Assembly: GCF_004363695.1 (NCBI RefSeq)
Contig: NZ_SNZC01000002.1
Location: forward strand, 186,001-250,000
Direction of reading: 5' to 3'
DNA: 64,000 nucleotides
DNA from: Flavobacterium cheniae
GTDB lineage: Bacteria; Bacteroidota; Bacteroidia; Flavobacteriales; Flavobacteriaceae
Under the pieces are notes generated by a model that did no database searches, had not been told where the DNA came from, and was given only the letters and a program-made list of their open reading frames with translations. Every line of letters starts with the position of its first letter. Positions within the stretch are counted from its first letter, which is position 1. Shown one piece after another: positions 43,131-52,500 of this stretch. The position numbers and the translations under genes were made by a program.

Positions 43131-44033
43131 CTATCGTAAAAATTTATCTATCACATATATTATTTGCAACAAAGAAATATAAGATACACTTACTATCATT
43201 AATTTTCTTGCTGCTTTTGCATCCATTTGTTTGTGTAATTGTACCGCATAAAACAACATCCACAATCCTAATAAAAATACGATTACCGCTGCAGTTTTCG
43301 ATAAAATTAAGTTTCCGGTGAATCCGAAAGCTGGAATTATCGAAGCTAAAATCATCCAAATGGTGTATAGTATCGTTTGAAGAGCAGTTTTTTTGTCTTT
43401 TTTACCTGTTGGTAACATGAAAAAACCTGCTTTTTTGTAATCGTCGTATAAAAACCAACCAATTGCCCAAAAGTGTGGAAATTGCCAAAAGAATTGAATG
43501 ATAAACAATGTTCCTGCTTCAATACCAAAATGACCTGTAGCCGCTACCCAACCTAACATGAAAGGAATAGCTCCAGGAAAAGCTCCAACAAATACAGAAA
43601 GTGGCGTTAAAGTTTTTAAAGGCGTGTACAAACTCACATACATGAAAATCGAAATCGCGCCAAACATTGCAGTTTTAGGATTTACATTGTATAAAATAGC
43701 TAATCCTAAAACGGTTAAAACGCAACCTAAAATAAAAGCATTTTGTTTTGTAATTCGACCAGAAGGTAATGGACGATTTTTAGTTCGGTCCATTTTGGCG
43801 TCTAATTCAATTTCGATGATCTGATTGAAAACATTGGAAGCACCAACCATGCAATAACCTCCAACGATTAATAGCACTAAAACTAGCCATTGAAAAGGTT
43901 GTTCCTCATTAAATCCTAACAAATAACCTGCAATAGTTGAAACCACTACACTAATAGATAAGCGCGCCTTTGTAATTTCTACAAAGTCTTTGTAAAGAGA
44001 TTTTTTAATTTGAGGTTGTGTATTCGTGTCCAC
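43131..44033 (-). CDS. cyoE: Protoheme IX farnesyltransferase (heme O synthase)
   Basis: This 300-residue membrane enzyme adds a farnesyl group to protoheme, giving heme O for the oxidase. The UbiA-type metal-binding Asp motif is D78-x3-D82 (ELDAKMDRTKNRPLPSG); the second motif is near YDDYKKAGFFML. The start is GTG at 44033: no ATG exists upstream in frame, and the -7 element lies at 44063-44070, so a longer product is unlikely. It is first in the operon with both subunit III genes and subunit IV. Confidence 0.94.
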   Translation of the reverse strand: MDTNTQPQIKKSLYKDFVEITKARLSISVVVSTIAGYLLGFNEEQPFQWLVLVLLIVGGYCMVGASNVFNQIIEIELDAKMDRTKNRPLPSGRITKQNAFILGCVLTVLGLAILYNVNPKTAMFGAISIFMYVSLYTPLKTLTPLSVFVGAFPGAIPFMLGWVAATGHFGIEAGTLFIIQFFWQFPHFWAIGWFLYDDYKKAGFFMLPTGKKDKKTALQTILYTIWMILASIIPAFGFTGNLILSKTAAVIVFLLGLWMLFYAVQLHKQMDAKAARKLMIVSVSYISLLQIIYVIDKFLR

Positions 44034-44062
44034 TTTAGTGTTTTTCGCTGTGAAATTGCGTG

Positions 44063-44070
44063 CAAAGATA
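44063..44070 (-). promoter_or_regulatory. Putative -7 element for the cyoE-oxidase operon
   Basis: CAAAGATA on the plus strand is TATCTTTG on the coding strand, about 29 bases before the GTG start. Confidence 0.45.
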
Positions 44071-44123
44071 CAAATAAGATTATTGATTTCCTTTTAACAA
44101 ATTACAGAAAATAGTTAAATCTA

Positions 44124-46226
44124 CTAATAATCAAAATACCAGTTAAATAAATCGCTTCTTAACCCAATGGAAAACCAAGTAGTATTCGATTGAACTGTTG
44201 CCGCAGTTTCCGCTGTTGGGTCAAAATTTCTTAACATTACATTTCCAAAAACTTTCAGGTTGTAGGCTGGATTTACTAGGTATCCAACTTGCAAATCAGC
44301 AATCATAACAGTAGTTTTATTTCCTTGAGCAATAGAAACTCCTGTGTCATACGGACGATTTTCGTCGTAATCTAAATAGATATTTCCTCCGTAGTTGAAA
44401 TTATCGGTTCCGTTGTTGAAATCAAATCCGCGTTGGCCGTAAATTAATTTGGCATCAGCAAAATATCTTCCTCTGTAATAACGAGCGATTGCCACAAATT
44501 CTCTAAAATTTGCTCCCCATAAATGCCCCATACTTTGATTGTTATGACCGTAATTCGTAATTGGGTTACTATGCGAATAGACATAAGGACGCACTTGATT
44601 GTATTCTACCTGAAGTAACAAATTCTTTATTTTGAATGCATCGTAATATTTAGCCCCAACTTGGTAAGCAAATTTATTTCTCCAACTTTGATTACTTTCT
44701 TTTACATCTCCAATAGCAAATTCATCAATTAAGAACTGACCGTAAAAGTTAATACTGTTATTCCATTTGTACTTTGAAGAAACTCCTAATAAAGCATTTC
44801 CTGTTTTAGATGACGAACCAAACTCAACCGTTCTGTAAAAAATTAGTGGATTTACAAAGTTGAAATCGAAACCTCTTTCGTTAGTGTCAGTCCAAACCAC
44901 ATTTTCAAAGAAACCTAAATTCCATTTTTTGGTCACATTCCAACTCAAATAATGACTTGCCATGTATTTTGTAGCGTAAGTACCTTCAACTGTTGCTAAA
45001 TCACGTACATCTTTTAACCACATGTAGGTATTCGTATATTTAATTTTCCAAAAAGTGGTATTGATTTTAAAATACGGATACGGACTAGCACCATCACTTT
45101 GCAATAAAGAACGATAACCATCACCTAAGAAATTTCTACCATAACCTAACTGAAGATTTACAAACTTACTAGGCTGGTATTTGATGTTTGCTTCCGCCAA
45201 TGGAAAATCATAAGCGTCTTCTTTGAATCGTTTTGCTATTCCAATTCCCGGAATAATTGCCGGATTTCCTCCTGAAGGGCGAATACTTTCGGCATAAGCA
45301 TTGTAATAATCTGCAAACCTTCCTTGACTTTCATAAATGGAAGTTGTAAAAGTTAATTGCGTTCCTAAACCTCCGTTTACGATTAAACCTCTTGTGTTTA
45401 CAAATGTATTTGAAGCTTCGCTTTCTGTATCTTTTCCTACTCTAAAATCGAAAATTGGATTTAAAGTAAACCAATATTCCTCACCTTGAATGGCTACTAG
45501 ATTTTCATTCCATATTTTTCTTCCCCACCAAGATTCTTTTTGCTTTAAAAAAGCTTTGTTTACGGTTTCAAAATCATAATATTTTGCTACTTCGTCATAC
45601 GAATAAGGTTTTGAAGCAGTATGATTATTAGCTCCAACTTGATTCATTAAAGCATCAAAAACACCATAATTTTGATGTGAAAACGGCACAACTCCAGAAC
45701 TTTTAAATTGTGGATTTTCGAATGGTTTATAAACTATATCATCATATTCAGATAATTCTTTTTTGTTATCAATTAAAACTGTATTCGTTTTAGCATATTT
45801 TGTTGCCAAATCTTCTTGTGCATTTGGCGCTATTAAAGGAATATTGATTTTAATCGAAAACTTTGAATACGTAGGCTTTCCTGAATAAGTAGCAGGTTTT
45901 ATTTTTGGTAACGATTCAAAAACGCGGTTAGCCTCTTTTTTTAATGATTCGTGTGAAGCATCTGTATAGATAACTTTGAAATTCCCAATAGTATCTACTT
46001 CAAAAACTGCAATTACAGTTCCTTTAAAATTTTGCTCTTGAAGTTCTTGTGAAACTTTAAAATTATTGTAAAAATAATTCTGAATCGTATTGTAAAAACA
46101 CGTCTCTTGTTGTTTTCCGACAGCATTTTCGCATTCTGAAAATACTGGAAATTGTTCGTTAGTTGAACTTTGAGCAAAAGTTGTAAATCCTAAAACTAAC
46201 AACAGAAAACTATATATTTTTCTCAT
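44124..46226 (-). CDS. remB: RemB-like gliding-motility outer-membrane protein with TonB-C-like N-terminus
   Basis: This 700-residue protein has a signal peptide (residues 1-19, ending FAQ). An N-terminal module of about 105 residues looks like the C-terminal domain of TonB: FPVFSECENAVGKQQETC, then GTVIAVFEVDTIGNFKV and KPTYSKFSIKINIPL. A large beta-barrel region resembling Wzi-type capsule assembly proteins follows (about 190-700). RemB of F. johnsoniae is an outer-membrane gliding protein of this size, and as I recall its gene lies a few genes from sprA, as here. The name rests on that recollection and on architecture. Cys32 and Cys43 form the same C-x10-C seen in the two TonB genes nearby. 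Confidence 0.62.
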   Translation of the reverse strand: MRKIYSFLLLVLGFTTFAQSSTNEQFPVFSECENAVGKQQETCFYNTIQNYFYNNFKVSQELQEQNFKGTVIAVFEVDTIGNFKVIYTDASHESLKKEANRVFESLPKIKPATYSGKPTYSKFSIKINIPLIAPNAQEDLATKYAKTNTVLIDNKKELSEYDDIVYKPFENPQFKSSGVVPFSHQNYGVFDALMNQVGANNHTASKPYSYDEVAKYYDFETVNKAFLKQKESWWGRKIWNENLVAIQGEEYWFTLNPIFDFRVGKDTESEASNTFVNTRGLIVNGGLGTQLTFTTSIYESQGRFADYYNAYAESIRPSGGNPAIIPGIGIAKRFKEDAYDFPLAEANIKYQPSKFVNLQLGYGRNFLGDGYRSLLQSDGASPYPYFKINTTFWKIKYTNTYMWLKDVRDLATVEGTYATKYMASHYLSWNVTKKWNLGFFENVVWTDTNERGFDFNFVNPLIFYRTVEFGSSSKTGNALLGVSSKYKWNNSINFYGQFLIDEFAIGDVKESNQSWRNKFAYQVGAKYYDAFKIKNLLLQVEYNQVRPYVYSHSNPITNYGHNNQSMGHLWGANFREFVAIARYYRGRYFADAKLIYGQRGFDFNNGTDNFNYGGNIYLDYDENRPYDTGVSIAQGNKTTVMIADLQVGYLVNPAYNLKVFGNVMLRNFDPTAETAATVQSNTTWFSIGLRSDLFNWYFDY

Positions 46227-46235
46227 AAGATATTT

Positions 46236-46979
46236 TTAATAATCGCTATTTGAAATTTCGCCAGTTGCAATTGCTTTTGCTGCCGATGTACCAATTCTTT
46301 TGATACCTAATTGCACCATTTCAACCGCTTCTTCATACGTTCTGACTCCACCAGCTGCTTTTACAGGTAATGGAAATGAATTTTCTAGCATTAATTTTAT
46401 CGTTGCAACAGTTGCTCCGTTTGGAACACCTTCTGGCGTTTTATAAAAACCTGTTGATGATTTAACAAATACTTTATCATATTCTTTTTCGGCAAAATTA
46501 GCAATTACCACATTCTTTATTAATGTAGAAAGCTGCACAATTTGATGATTATCTAAAGCTGCAACTTCAATAATCCATTTTACAATTTTATTATGTGCTA
46601 AACCTAATTTTGTTCCTTGTAAAACTTGCTCTTTCACTGCATCAACTTCACCTCTTTTGAATGCTTCATAATCTACCACGAAGTCTAAATCATCAGCACC
46701 ATTTTCGATAGCTTGTTTGGCTTCAACTAATTTATCTTCTAAAGTTCCGTTTCCTAAAGGGAAATCGATAACTGTTCCAATGGTAACTTTAGATTTTGCA
46801 TCTTGAATCATTTTTTTTGCCAAAGCTACTTTGTCTGGACGAATCATGATTAATTTAAAGTCATTATCGATGGCTTCTTGAATACAATTCACCACAACTT
46901 GGGTGTTCTCTTTTTCAGAAAGATTCGCCTGAGCTGCTGTTTTAAGATAAGTAGAGTCTAAATAGTGCTTAATGTTCAT
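46236..46979 (-). CDS. deoC: Deoxyribose-phosphate aldolase
   Basis: This 247-residue TIM-barrel enzyme splits 2-deoxyribose 5-phosphate into acetaldehyde and glyceraldehyde 3-phosphate in nucleoside salvage. The Schiff-base lysine is K173 in FVKSSTGF; AAGGVRTYEEA carries the second conserved lysine just before it. The ATG at 46979 starts the family N-terminus; the longer frame runs through a terminator. It lies 9 bases before the RemB-like gene. Confidence 0.95.
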   Translation of the reverse strand: MNIKHYLDSTYLKTAAQANLSEKENTQVVVNCIQEAIDNDFKLIMIRPDKVALAKKMIQDAKSKVTIGTVIDFPLGNGTLEDKLVEAKQAIENGADDLDFVVDYEAFKRGEVDAVKEQVLQGTKLGLAHNKIVKWIIEVAALDNHQIVQLSTLIKNVVIANFAEKEYDKVFVKSSTGFYKTPEGVPNGATVATIKLMLENSFPLPVKAAGGVRTYEEAVEMVQLGIKRIGTSAAKAIATGEISNSDY

Positions 46980-47009
46980 TTTACATTGGATTATGAAAGT
47001 GTAAAAATA

Positions 47010-47033
47010 AAAAAATCCCATCGAAATGGGACT
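47010..47033 (-). terminator. Terminator of the short TonB gene
   Basis: The stem TCCCAT/ATGGGA with a short loop is followed, on the coding strand, by a T run. Confidence 0.65.
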
Positions 47034-47054
47034 TTTTATAGTAATAATATTTTA

Positions 47055-47813
47055 TTATCTTATTTTGAAGACTACAGGGATTGAATATTTGATTTTTACT
47101 GCTTTATCTCCTTGCTTTGCAGGAATTAATTTAGGTATTCTTTTTACCGCTTTTTCCGCTGCTTTTTGCATTTCAATTGTAGCTCTTTTATTGTCTAAAG
47201 CTTTTACACTTGTTATAGTTCCTTTCTCATCAATAACAAAATCAACTTGCGCCACACCTTGTTTACCATCTTCTAAATCGCTTTCAGGATAAGTTAAATG
47301 TTTTACTATAGCTTTTGATAATTGCTCATCAAAACATGCTTTTTGTTCACTTCTACTTAATCCTTTACAAGCTTCAAACATTGGTAATTGCTCTACTGAA
47401 AAAACAGTTGGAGCTTCAGTAGTTCCTCCTCCATTACCACTATCTTTTGGATTATCTACTGGGGTTGTATCTGTTTTAGGGTTATCCGTTGGATTGTCTT
47501 GCGTTGCAATTGGCGCTTTATCTTCGTCTTTTTTGGGTTCGTCTTTAGTCGCTTTAAAAACATGAGCTACTTTAGGAACTTTAACCACCACAGGTTTTGT
47601 AGCTGACTGAGGTTTAGTTACTGGCGCAGGGTTATAAACAAATGTTGGCTCTGAACTAATTTCAATAGGAGGCACATAACCAATAGATTTTGATGTGTCT
47701 TTAAAATTAAATTCAAGAATAAAAAGCACCACTAACATAGTAGCAATTAAACCAACTTGGAAATAGATAAAACTATTTTTTACTCTTTTCGGAAAATCAA
47801 CATTTGCTTTCAT
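47055..47813 (-). CDS. TonB-family energy transducer (paralogue 1)
   Basis: This 252-residue TonB-type protein has a short cytoplasmic start, one membrane helix (about 15-36) and a linker rich in Pro, Lys and Thr (about 45-135). The TonB C-terminal domain (about 140-252) begins LPMFEACKGLSRSEQKAC and ends VKIKYSIPVVFKI. It should couple the proton gradient to TonB-dependent outer-membrane receptors. The ATG at 47813 matches the start of the neighbouring paralogue. Cys149 and Cys160 give C-x10-C. Confidence 0.9.
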   Translation of the reverse strand: MKANVDFPKRVKNSFIYFQVGLIATMLVVLFILEFNFKDTSKSIGYVPPIEISSEPTFVYNPAPVTKPQSATKPVVVKVPKVAHVFKATKDEPKKDEDKAPIATQDNPTDNPKTDTTPVDNPKDSGNGGGTTEAPTVFSVEQLPMFEACKGLSRSEQKACFDEQLSKAIVKHLTYPESDLEDGKQGVAQVDFVIDEKGTITSVKALDNKRATIEMQKAAEKAVKRIPKLIPAKQGDKAVKIKYSIPVVFKIR

Positions 47814-47870
47814 AATATATAGATTAATAGTTAACGCTTTGTTAATTAATCTATACAATTTATATGCCAA

Positions 47871-47898
47871 AAAAAATCCCAACTAAAAAGTTGGGATT
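47871..47898 (-). terminator. Terminator of the second TonB gene
   Basis: A 10-bp perfect stem (AATCCCAACT/AGTTGGGATT) with a 4-base loop, then a T run on the coding strand. Confidence 0.8.
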
Positions 47899-47903
47899 AA
47901 ATA

Positions 47904-48641
47904 TTATTGTAACTTGAATGTAATTGGCTGACTGTATTTTACTTTTACAGGTTTACCTCTTTGCATACCAGGTTTAAACTTTGGTAATTTTTCGATTACT
48001 CTTTTTGCTTCTTTTTCTAAAAGTTCTCCACCTTTAGGACCTCTAACTTGTACATTTGAGATACCACCGTCTTTATCTATTACGAATAAAACAGAAACTC
48101 TACCTTGAATACCATCTTCCATGGCTCTTTCAGGATATTGTTGGTTTTTCTTGATGTGTTTAGCCATTTGCTCCATAAAACAATCTAAACGTTTGTTTTT
48201 TGCAACACCTTCACATCCAGGGAAAACAGGTACGTCTTCGATAACTGCAAAAGGTACTTCTTCATCAATTTCTTCAGCCGTACCACCTTCTTCACCGTAA
48301 GAAGATGCTGTATTAACCACAACTGCTTTATTTTCATCTACTTCAGTAGTTTCAATTTTTTTATCTTCAATAACTTGTTTGTTATCTACAATTTGAATTA
48401 CTTCAGGAGCTGGTGGTGGTGGTGGTGGTAATTTTTGTACAGGAGGCATAGTTAAAATAACTTCTTCATCCTCTCCCATCATATTATCTGCAATCTCAAG
48501 TTTTTCAACTTCAACTCTTGGATCTTCCGATTTTAGCTCTATGCTGACGTAAGTTAACATTAAAACAGCTGTAAGACCTACAAGAAAATATAGAGAACTA
48601 TTTCTTTTAGGGTCTACACTAGGATTTTTCTTTACTTCCAT
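47904..48641 (-). CDS. TonB-family energy transducer (paralogue 2)
   Basis: This 245-residue TonB protein begins NPSVDPKRNSSLYFLVGL, with a helix at about 16-35. A linker contains LPPPPPPAPE and an acidic stretch, and the C-terminal TonB domain (about 135-245) has VPVFPGCEGVAKNKRLDC, QYPERAMEDGIQGRVSVLF and VKVKYSQPITFKL. It is clearly a paralogue of the adjacent TonB gene, but each has its own terminator, so they can be regulated apart. Cys143 and Cys154 again form C-x10-C. Confidence 0.93.
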   Translation of the reverse strand: MEVKKNPSVDPKRNSSLYFLVGLTAVLMLTYVSIELKSEDPRVEVEKLEIADNMMGEDEEVILTMPPVQKLPPPPPPAPEVIQIVDNKQVIEDKKIETTEVDENKAVVVNTASSYGEEGGTAEEIDEEVPFAVIEDVPVFPGCEGVAKNKRLDCFMEQMAKHIKKNQQYPERAMEDGIQGRVSVLFVIDKDGGISNVQVRGPKGGELLEKEAKRVIEKLPKFKPGMQRGKPVKVKYSQPITFKLQ

Positions 48642-48685
48642 AATTTTAATTTTGAGGTGCTAATATAGTTAATATTAGAAATGTT

Positions 48686-49078
48686 TTAAAAAAATTTATT
48701 AAAAATTTTATCTTTTACACAGAACAAACCCAAAAATCCTACAATTGCCCCTAACGAATTAGCGACTACATCATAAAAATCAGCTTGTCTGGTTTTGGTC
48801 AATACGCCTTGTAAAATCTCAATAATTATGCCAAATACTATTGCTATAACAACAATTAACAAACTATAATTTATTTTAAAATAAGATTGTTTTTTTGCTA
48901 AGCTCCAGAATATAACAAATACTAAGTAAAATAAAAAGTGCACTACCTTATCGCTTCCGACTACTTTTACTTTTGGAACCGAATTAAAACTTACCAAACT
49001 TGCAACTGTAACAAAAATCGTCCAAGTTATAGCAAGAAATAAAAACTTACGCTCCGATAAGTGCTTTATAATCTTCAC
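48686..49078 (-). CDS. VanZ-like membrane protein
   Basis: This 130-residue protein has four predicted helices and the VanZ-family pattern ([19 protein letters not shown] in the middle, then [30 protein letters not shown] with its conserved Asp). The biochemical role is unknown; VanZ gives teicoplanin resistance in enterococci, but chromosomal relatives are general envelope proteins. Its start lies inside gcvH (32-base overlap), so its translation may depend on gcvH. Confidence 0.85.
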   Translation of the reverse strand: MKIIKHLSERKFLFLAITWTIFVTVASLVSFNSVPKVKVVGSDKVVHFLFYLVFVIFWSLAKKQSYFKINYSLLIVVIAIVFGIIIEILQGVLTKTRQADFYDVVANSLGAIVGFLGLFCVKDKIFNKFF

Positions 49079-49427
49079 TTGATAAAAGTGTTTCTACTTC
49101 TGAAGCATCAGAAAATTTTACTTTTACCATCCAACCATCTCCGTAAGGATCAGTGTTTACTTTTTCTGGATCTGACTCTAAAGAATCGTTAAATTCGATA
49201 ATTTCTCCTGATAATGGTAAAAATAAATCTGAAACTGTTTTAACTGCTTCAACCGTTCCAAACACTTCGTCTTTATCTAAAGTTTGATCTAAAGTTTCAA
49301 CTTCAACATACACGATGTCACCCAATTCTTTTTGAGCAAAATCTGTAATCCCTACTGTTGCAACATCTCCTTCAATTGAAACCCACTCGTGGTCTTTAGT
49401 GTATTTTAAATTAGTTGGTATATTCAT
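49047..49427 (-). CDS. gcvH: Glycine cleavage system H protein
   Basis: This 126-residue lipoyl carrier shuttles the aminomethyl group of glycine between the P, T and L proteins. The lipoylated lysine is K63 in [13 protein letters not shown]. The ends are usual for the family: [11 protein letters not shown] at the start and [13 protein letters not shown] near the finish. A -7 element precedes it. Its last 32 bases also hold the start of the VanZ-like gene. No other gcv gene is in the window. Confidence 0.97.
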   Translation of the reverse strand: MNIPTNLKYTKDHEWVSIEGDVATVGITDFAQKELGDIVYVEVETLDQTLDKDEVFGTVEAVKTVSDLFLPLSGEIIEFNDSLESDPEKVNTDPYGDGWMVKVKFSDASEVETLLSSEDYKALIGA

Positions 49428-49449
49428 TTGGTTATAATTTTTTGACGTA

Positions 49450-49457
49450 CAAATGTA
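49450..49457 (-). promoter_or_regulatory. Putative -7 element for gcvH
   Basis: CAAATGTA on the plus strand is TACATTTG on the coding strand, 22 bases before the ATG. Confidence 0.45.
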
Positions 49458-49505
49458 ATTGTATTTATTGAATTGAAAAAAAGGTTTTTGTTATTTTTTT
49501 GTATA

Positions 49506-49550
49506 AAAAAAACAACCGTACAATAATTGATTTTGGACGGTTGTTTTTAC
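49506..49550 (-). terminator. Terminator of the maeB-ruvA-sprA operon
   Basis: A 12-bp perfect stem (AAAAACAACCGT/ACGGTTGTTTTT) with a 17-base loop, then a T run, beyond the sprA stop. Confidence 0.8.
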
Positions 49551-49566
49551 TTTCTTTTAGTATCTA

Positions 49567-52500
49567 TTAGTTTCCGAAATTGTATCTTAAGGTAAATCCA
49601 CTTCTAATATTTGTAATAGGGAAAGAAGTTGAAATAACTGCCTGAGAGAATTGATGATCGTAGAAGAAAATAGCAGTTAAATTTTTACTAAACGAATAAT
49701 CGGCAGTTAATCTAATAGACCATAAATCTTGCCCTCCACCCAATTGATTGTTATCATAATCTAAATAACGTACAATTGTATTGTTTTTTCTAAGAGAAAA
49801 ATCGGCTTTAATATTAATATCACTCTTTATAACTCCTGATACATTATCTGCTAATGCTGAATTTATAGTTACATCTTTAATTCGATACCCTAAACCAATT
49901 ATATATTCATTACCACTAACTTCTGTAAGCAAGTTGTTATCAAAACTCATATTTAATGTTCTGTCTTTTTTAATTTCGGCAAGCACTTTAATTGAATTTT
50001 TCATTTCAAATTCAACTTTAACTAATGGATTAAACTGCTCAGCAAGATTAACATTTGAAATAATCTTAGAAGCAAAGAAATTTCCATTTGCATCTACAGG
50101 CGCTGTATTCAAATTAGAACGGAACGCATTTACGTTGTAACTTGCTCTGTAACCATGTTGTAATGAAAAACGTTTGAAATTATCTTTGAACCATTTATAA
50201 CGCATAAGTCCAGTATACTTTAATGTCCAGTTTGGCAATGGTACATTTCTAAATACACCTGTTGAAACTTTTTCAGCATCTTGACCTGAATAGGCTGCTA
50301 AAAAAGAAGGCAACAATACTTGCTGACTGTTTTTACCAAAACCTACTGGATAACCCTCAGCATCTCTAAGAAATGGTCCTCCATTATAATAACCCTCTGC
50401 TAACCTATTAGCAACAAGTAGTCTATTGTCTCTAAAATCTTGAAATGTTTGAGAAAAATTAACATCACTTTGAGCAAATGCTGTTGATATTAAAATAGTT
50501 GAAATATTGAAATTGCCAAAATCATAAGGCGCTCTAGAATTATATTGCCCACCCGAAACATCAAATTGCTCAGAGAAATTATAGGCATATGTTCTGTCAG
50601 CAGTTAAATCAATTGTTAAATCAGGAAACACTTCAAGTTTAGCAGTTAAATTTAATTTCTTGTTTTCAACTTGAGTGAAATTTTGATTAAATTCCGGGAA
50701 CGAAGTTAACCAACCATTTCTTGCTGCTTCATATCGAACATCTGACTGGCTTCCGAAAACAAATCCTAAAGTAGGTTTAGAAGAACCGAAGAACCCTAAT
50801 CCAGGTAAATATCCAGGTAAAACAGTTCCGTTATTTTCTGAATAATTTATCTGAATATTTTTAACACTCGTAATTACTCCTATTAAGCCACTTGCAAAAA
50901 TACTTCGTTCTGAAGTTATATTATTTTTTGGCGCTGTTATTTGCTGTCCTGGTTTTGGAGCAACACTTTTATCTTTATTTGCAACTGGTTTTTTCTTATT
51001 ATTTTTTGTTTTGGTTAATCCAATATATTTATAAAACATATCCATATTTAAAGTTGTATTCAACTTATGTGAATTTGCGTTTTGAATTGTATTACCCAAA
51101 GCATAAATATTTCCATCTTCTCCTGTAATTGTTGAAAATGCATCTGAAGCACGTTGCCAATTATAATCTCCTGTGTAAGTATAAGTAGATTTTACAAAGC
51201 TTAGTATCGGAATTTTATTAATTGGCAAATCGTAATTAACAACTAATTGTTGGTTGTGTTGATTTGATTCTCCAACATTCCAATAATCATCCCAAATATC
51301 TAAACCATCAATTGGCAAATCATTTTCATCTAAATAATTACGCACAATATTATTAGACGAAGCCGTATAATTTAAACGAAGTGATTTTGTTAAATTGTAA
51401 TTAAAGCCATACGTATAGTTAAAGAAATAATTTCTTCTATACAAATCACCTAAGCCAATTCCTTGCACTTCAACCAATCTAAAACGTTGACGATTGAACT
51501 GTCTAATAATATTAGAACTAAAGGAAACATTCGTTGGTAAAAAGTTGAAATTAAAATCGCTTAACATTTTATAATAACCACTTTTCTTAAATAATTTGGT
51601 GTTTTTAAAAGGCTCAACCGATTTTGGCTTAAATGTATAAGCGTAATCAACCGTTGTTCTGTTTTGTTTGTCAATTAAATTTTCGATTTCATAATCGTGA
51701 TGTTCAGTTTCGTTTAATGAGTAAGACAACGTTAAATTCTCTACATCATAAAAATGAGTTTTCTTTTCTGGATTTTTTTCTTTTTTAACACCAATTAAAT
51801 TAAAACTCGTTCTTTTCGTGTAATCGATAGCTCTTTGCTCAATATTTGCTCTTTCTGTAGCGTCAGTTGTAATATCTAATAACTGATCTAACTCGATATC
51901 TTGATAAAAAGGATCAAATCTTGGCGTGATAGTTTCTTCACCTACTGCATAGTTAAATGGTAAATTTATACCCCATTTTTTTGGCAATAACTTTCCTAAA
52001 TTAAGATTAGTTACAATGTCATATTGAAAAACATCTTCTCTACTTCTTTCATTTGGACCTTGTTCTAACGCACCAAAACCAATAGTACTTACTCTTGTTG
52101 TCGCAGAAACATTTGCAAAGTCAGCAAAGTTGGTATCTAAATTAGCAACCGCTGCATAACCTCCTTTATTGTCCATGTCTGACATACGAAGTTCGTTAAA
52201 CCAAACTTCTCCTCGTTGAATATCTCCTGATTTATTTTTAATACCAATCATTAAGGTACGAACCAATCCAAAGTTTGGATTACCTTTAATTCCAAGAGTT
52301 AATCTGTTGTCTGAAGAACCAATTGCTTCCTCTTCTACATATCCAATTCCATTTGGTTCAACTGTAATGATAGGGTCGTTTTGAAGATTTAAAATTTTTA
52401 ACTTCGTTAACAAATCTAACGGAAGTTCAATTTCATTTTCTAAAGGCCATACTTCCTCTGGAGTTGAAGCACCATAAGGTGTAACTTTCAAAGGCATTTC

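Noticed and set aside
43144..43359. Minus-strand open frame of 71 codons within cyoE.
   Set aside because: It is a shifted-frame shadow of the C-terminus of cyoE, which is complete in its own frame.
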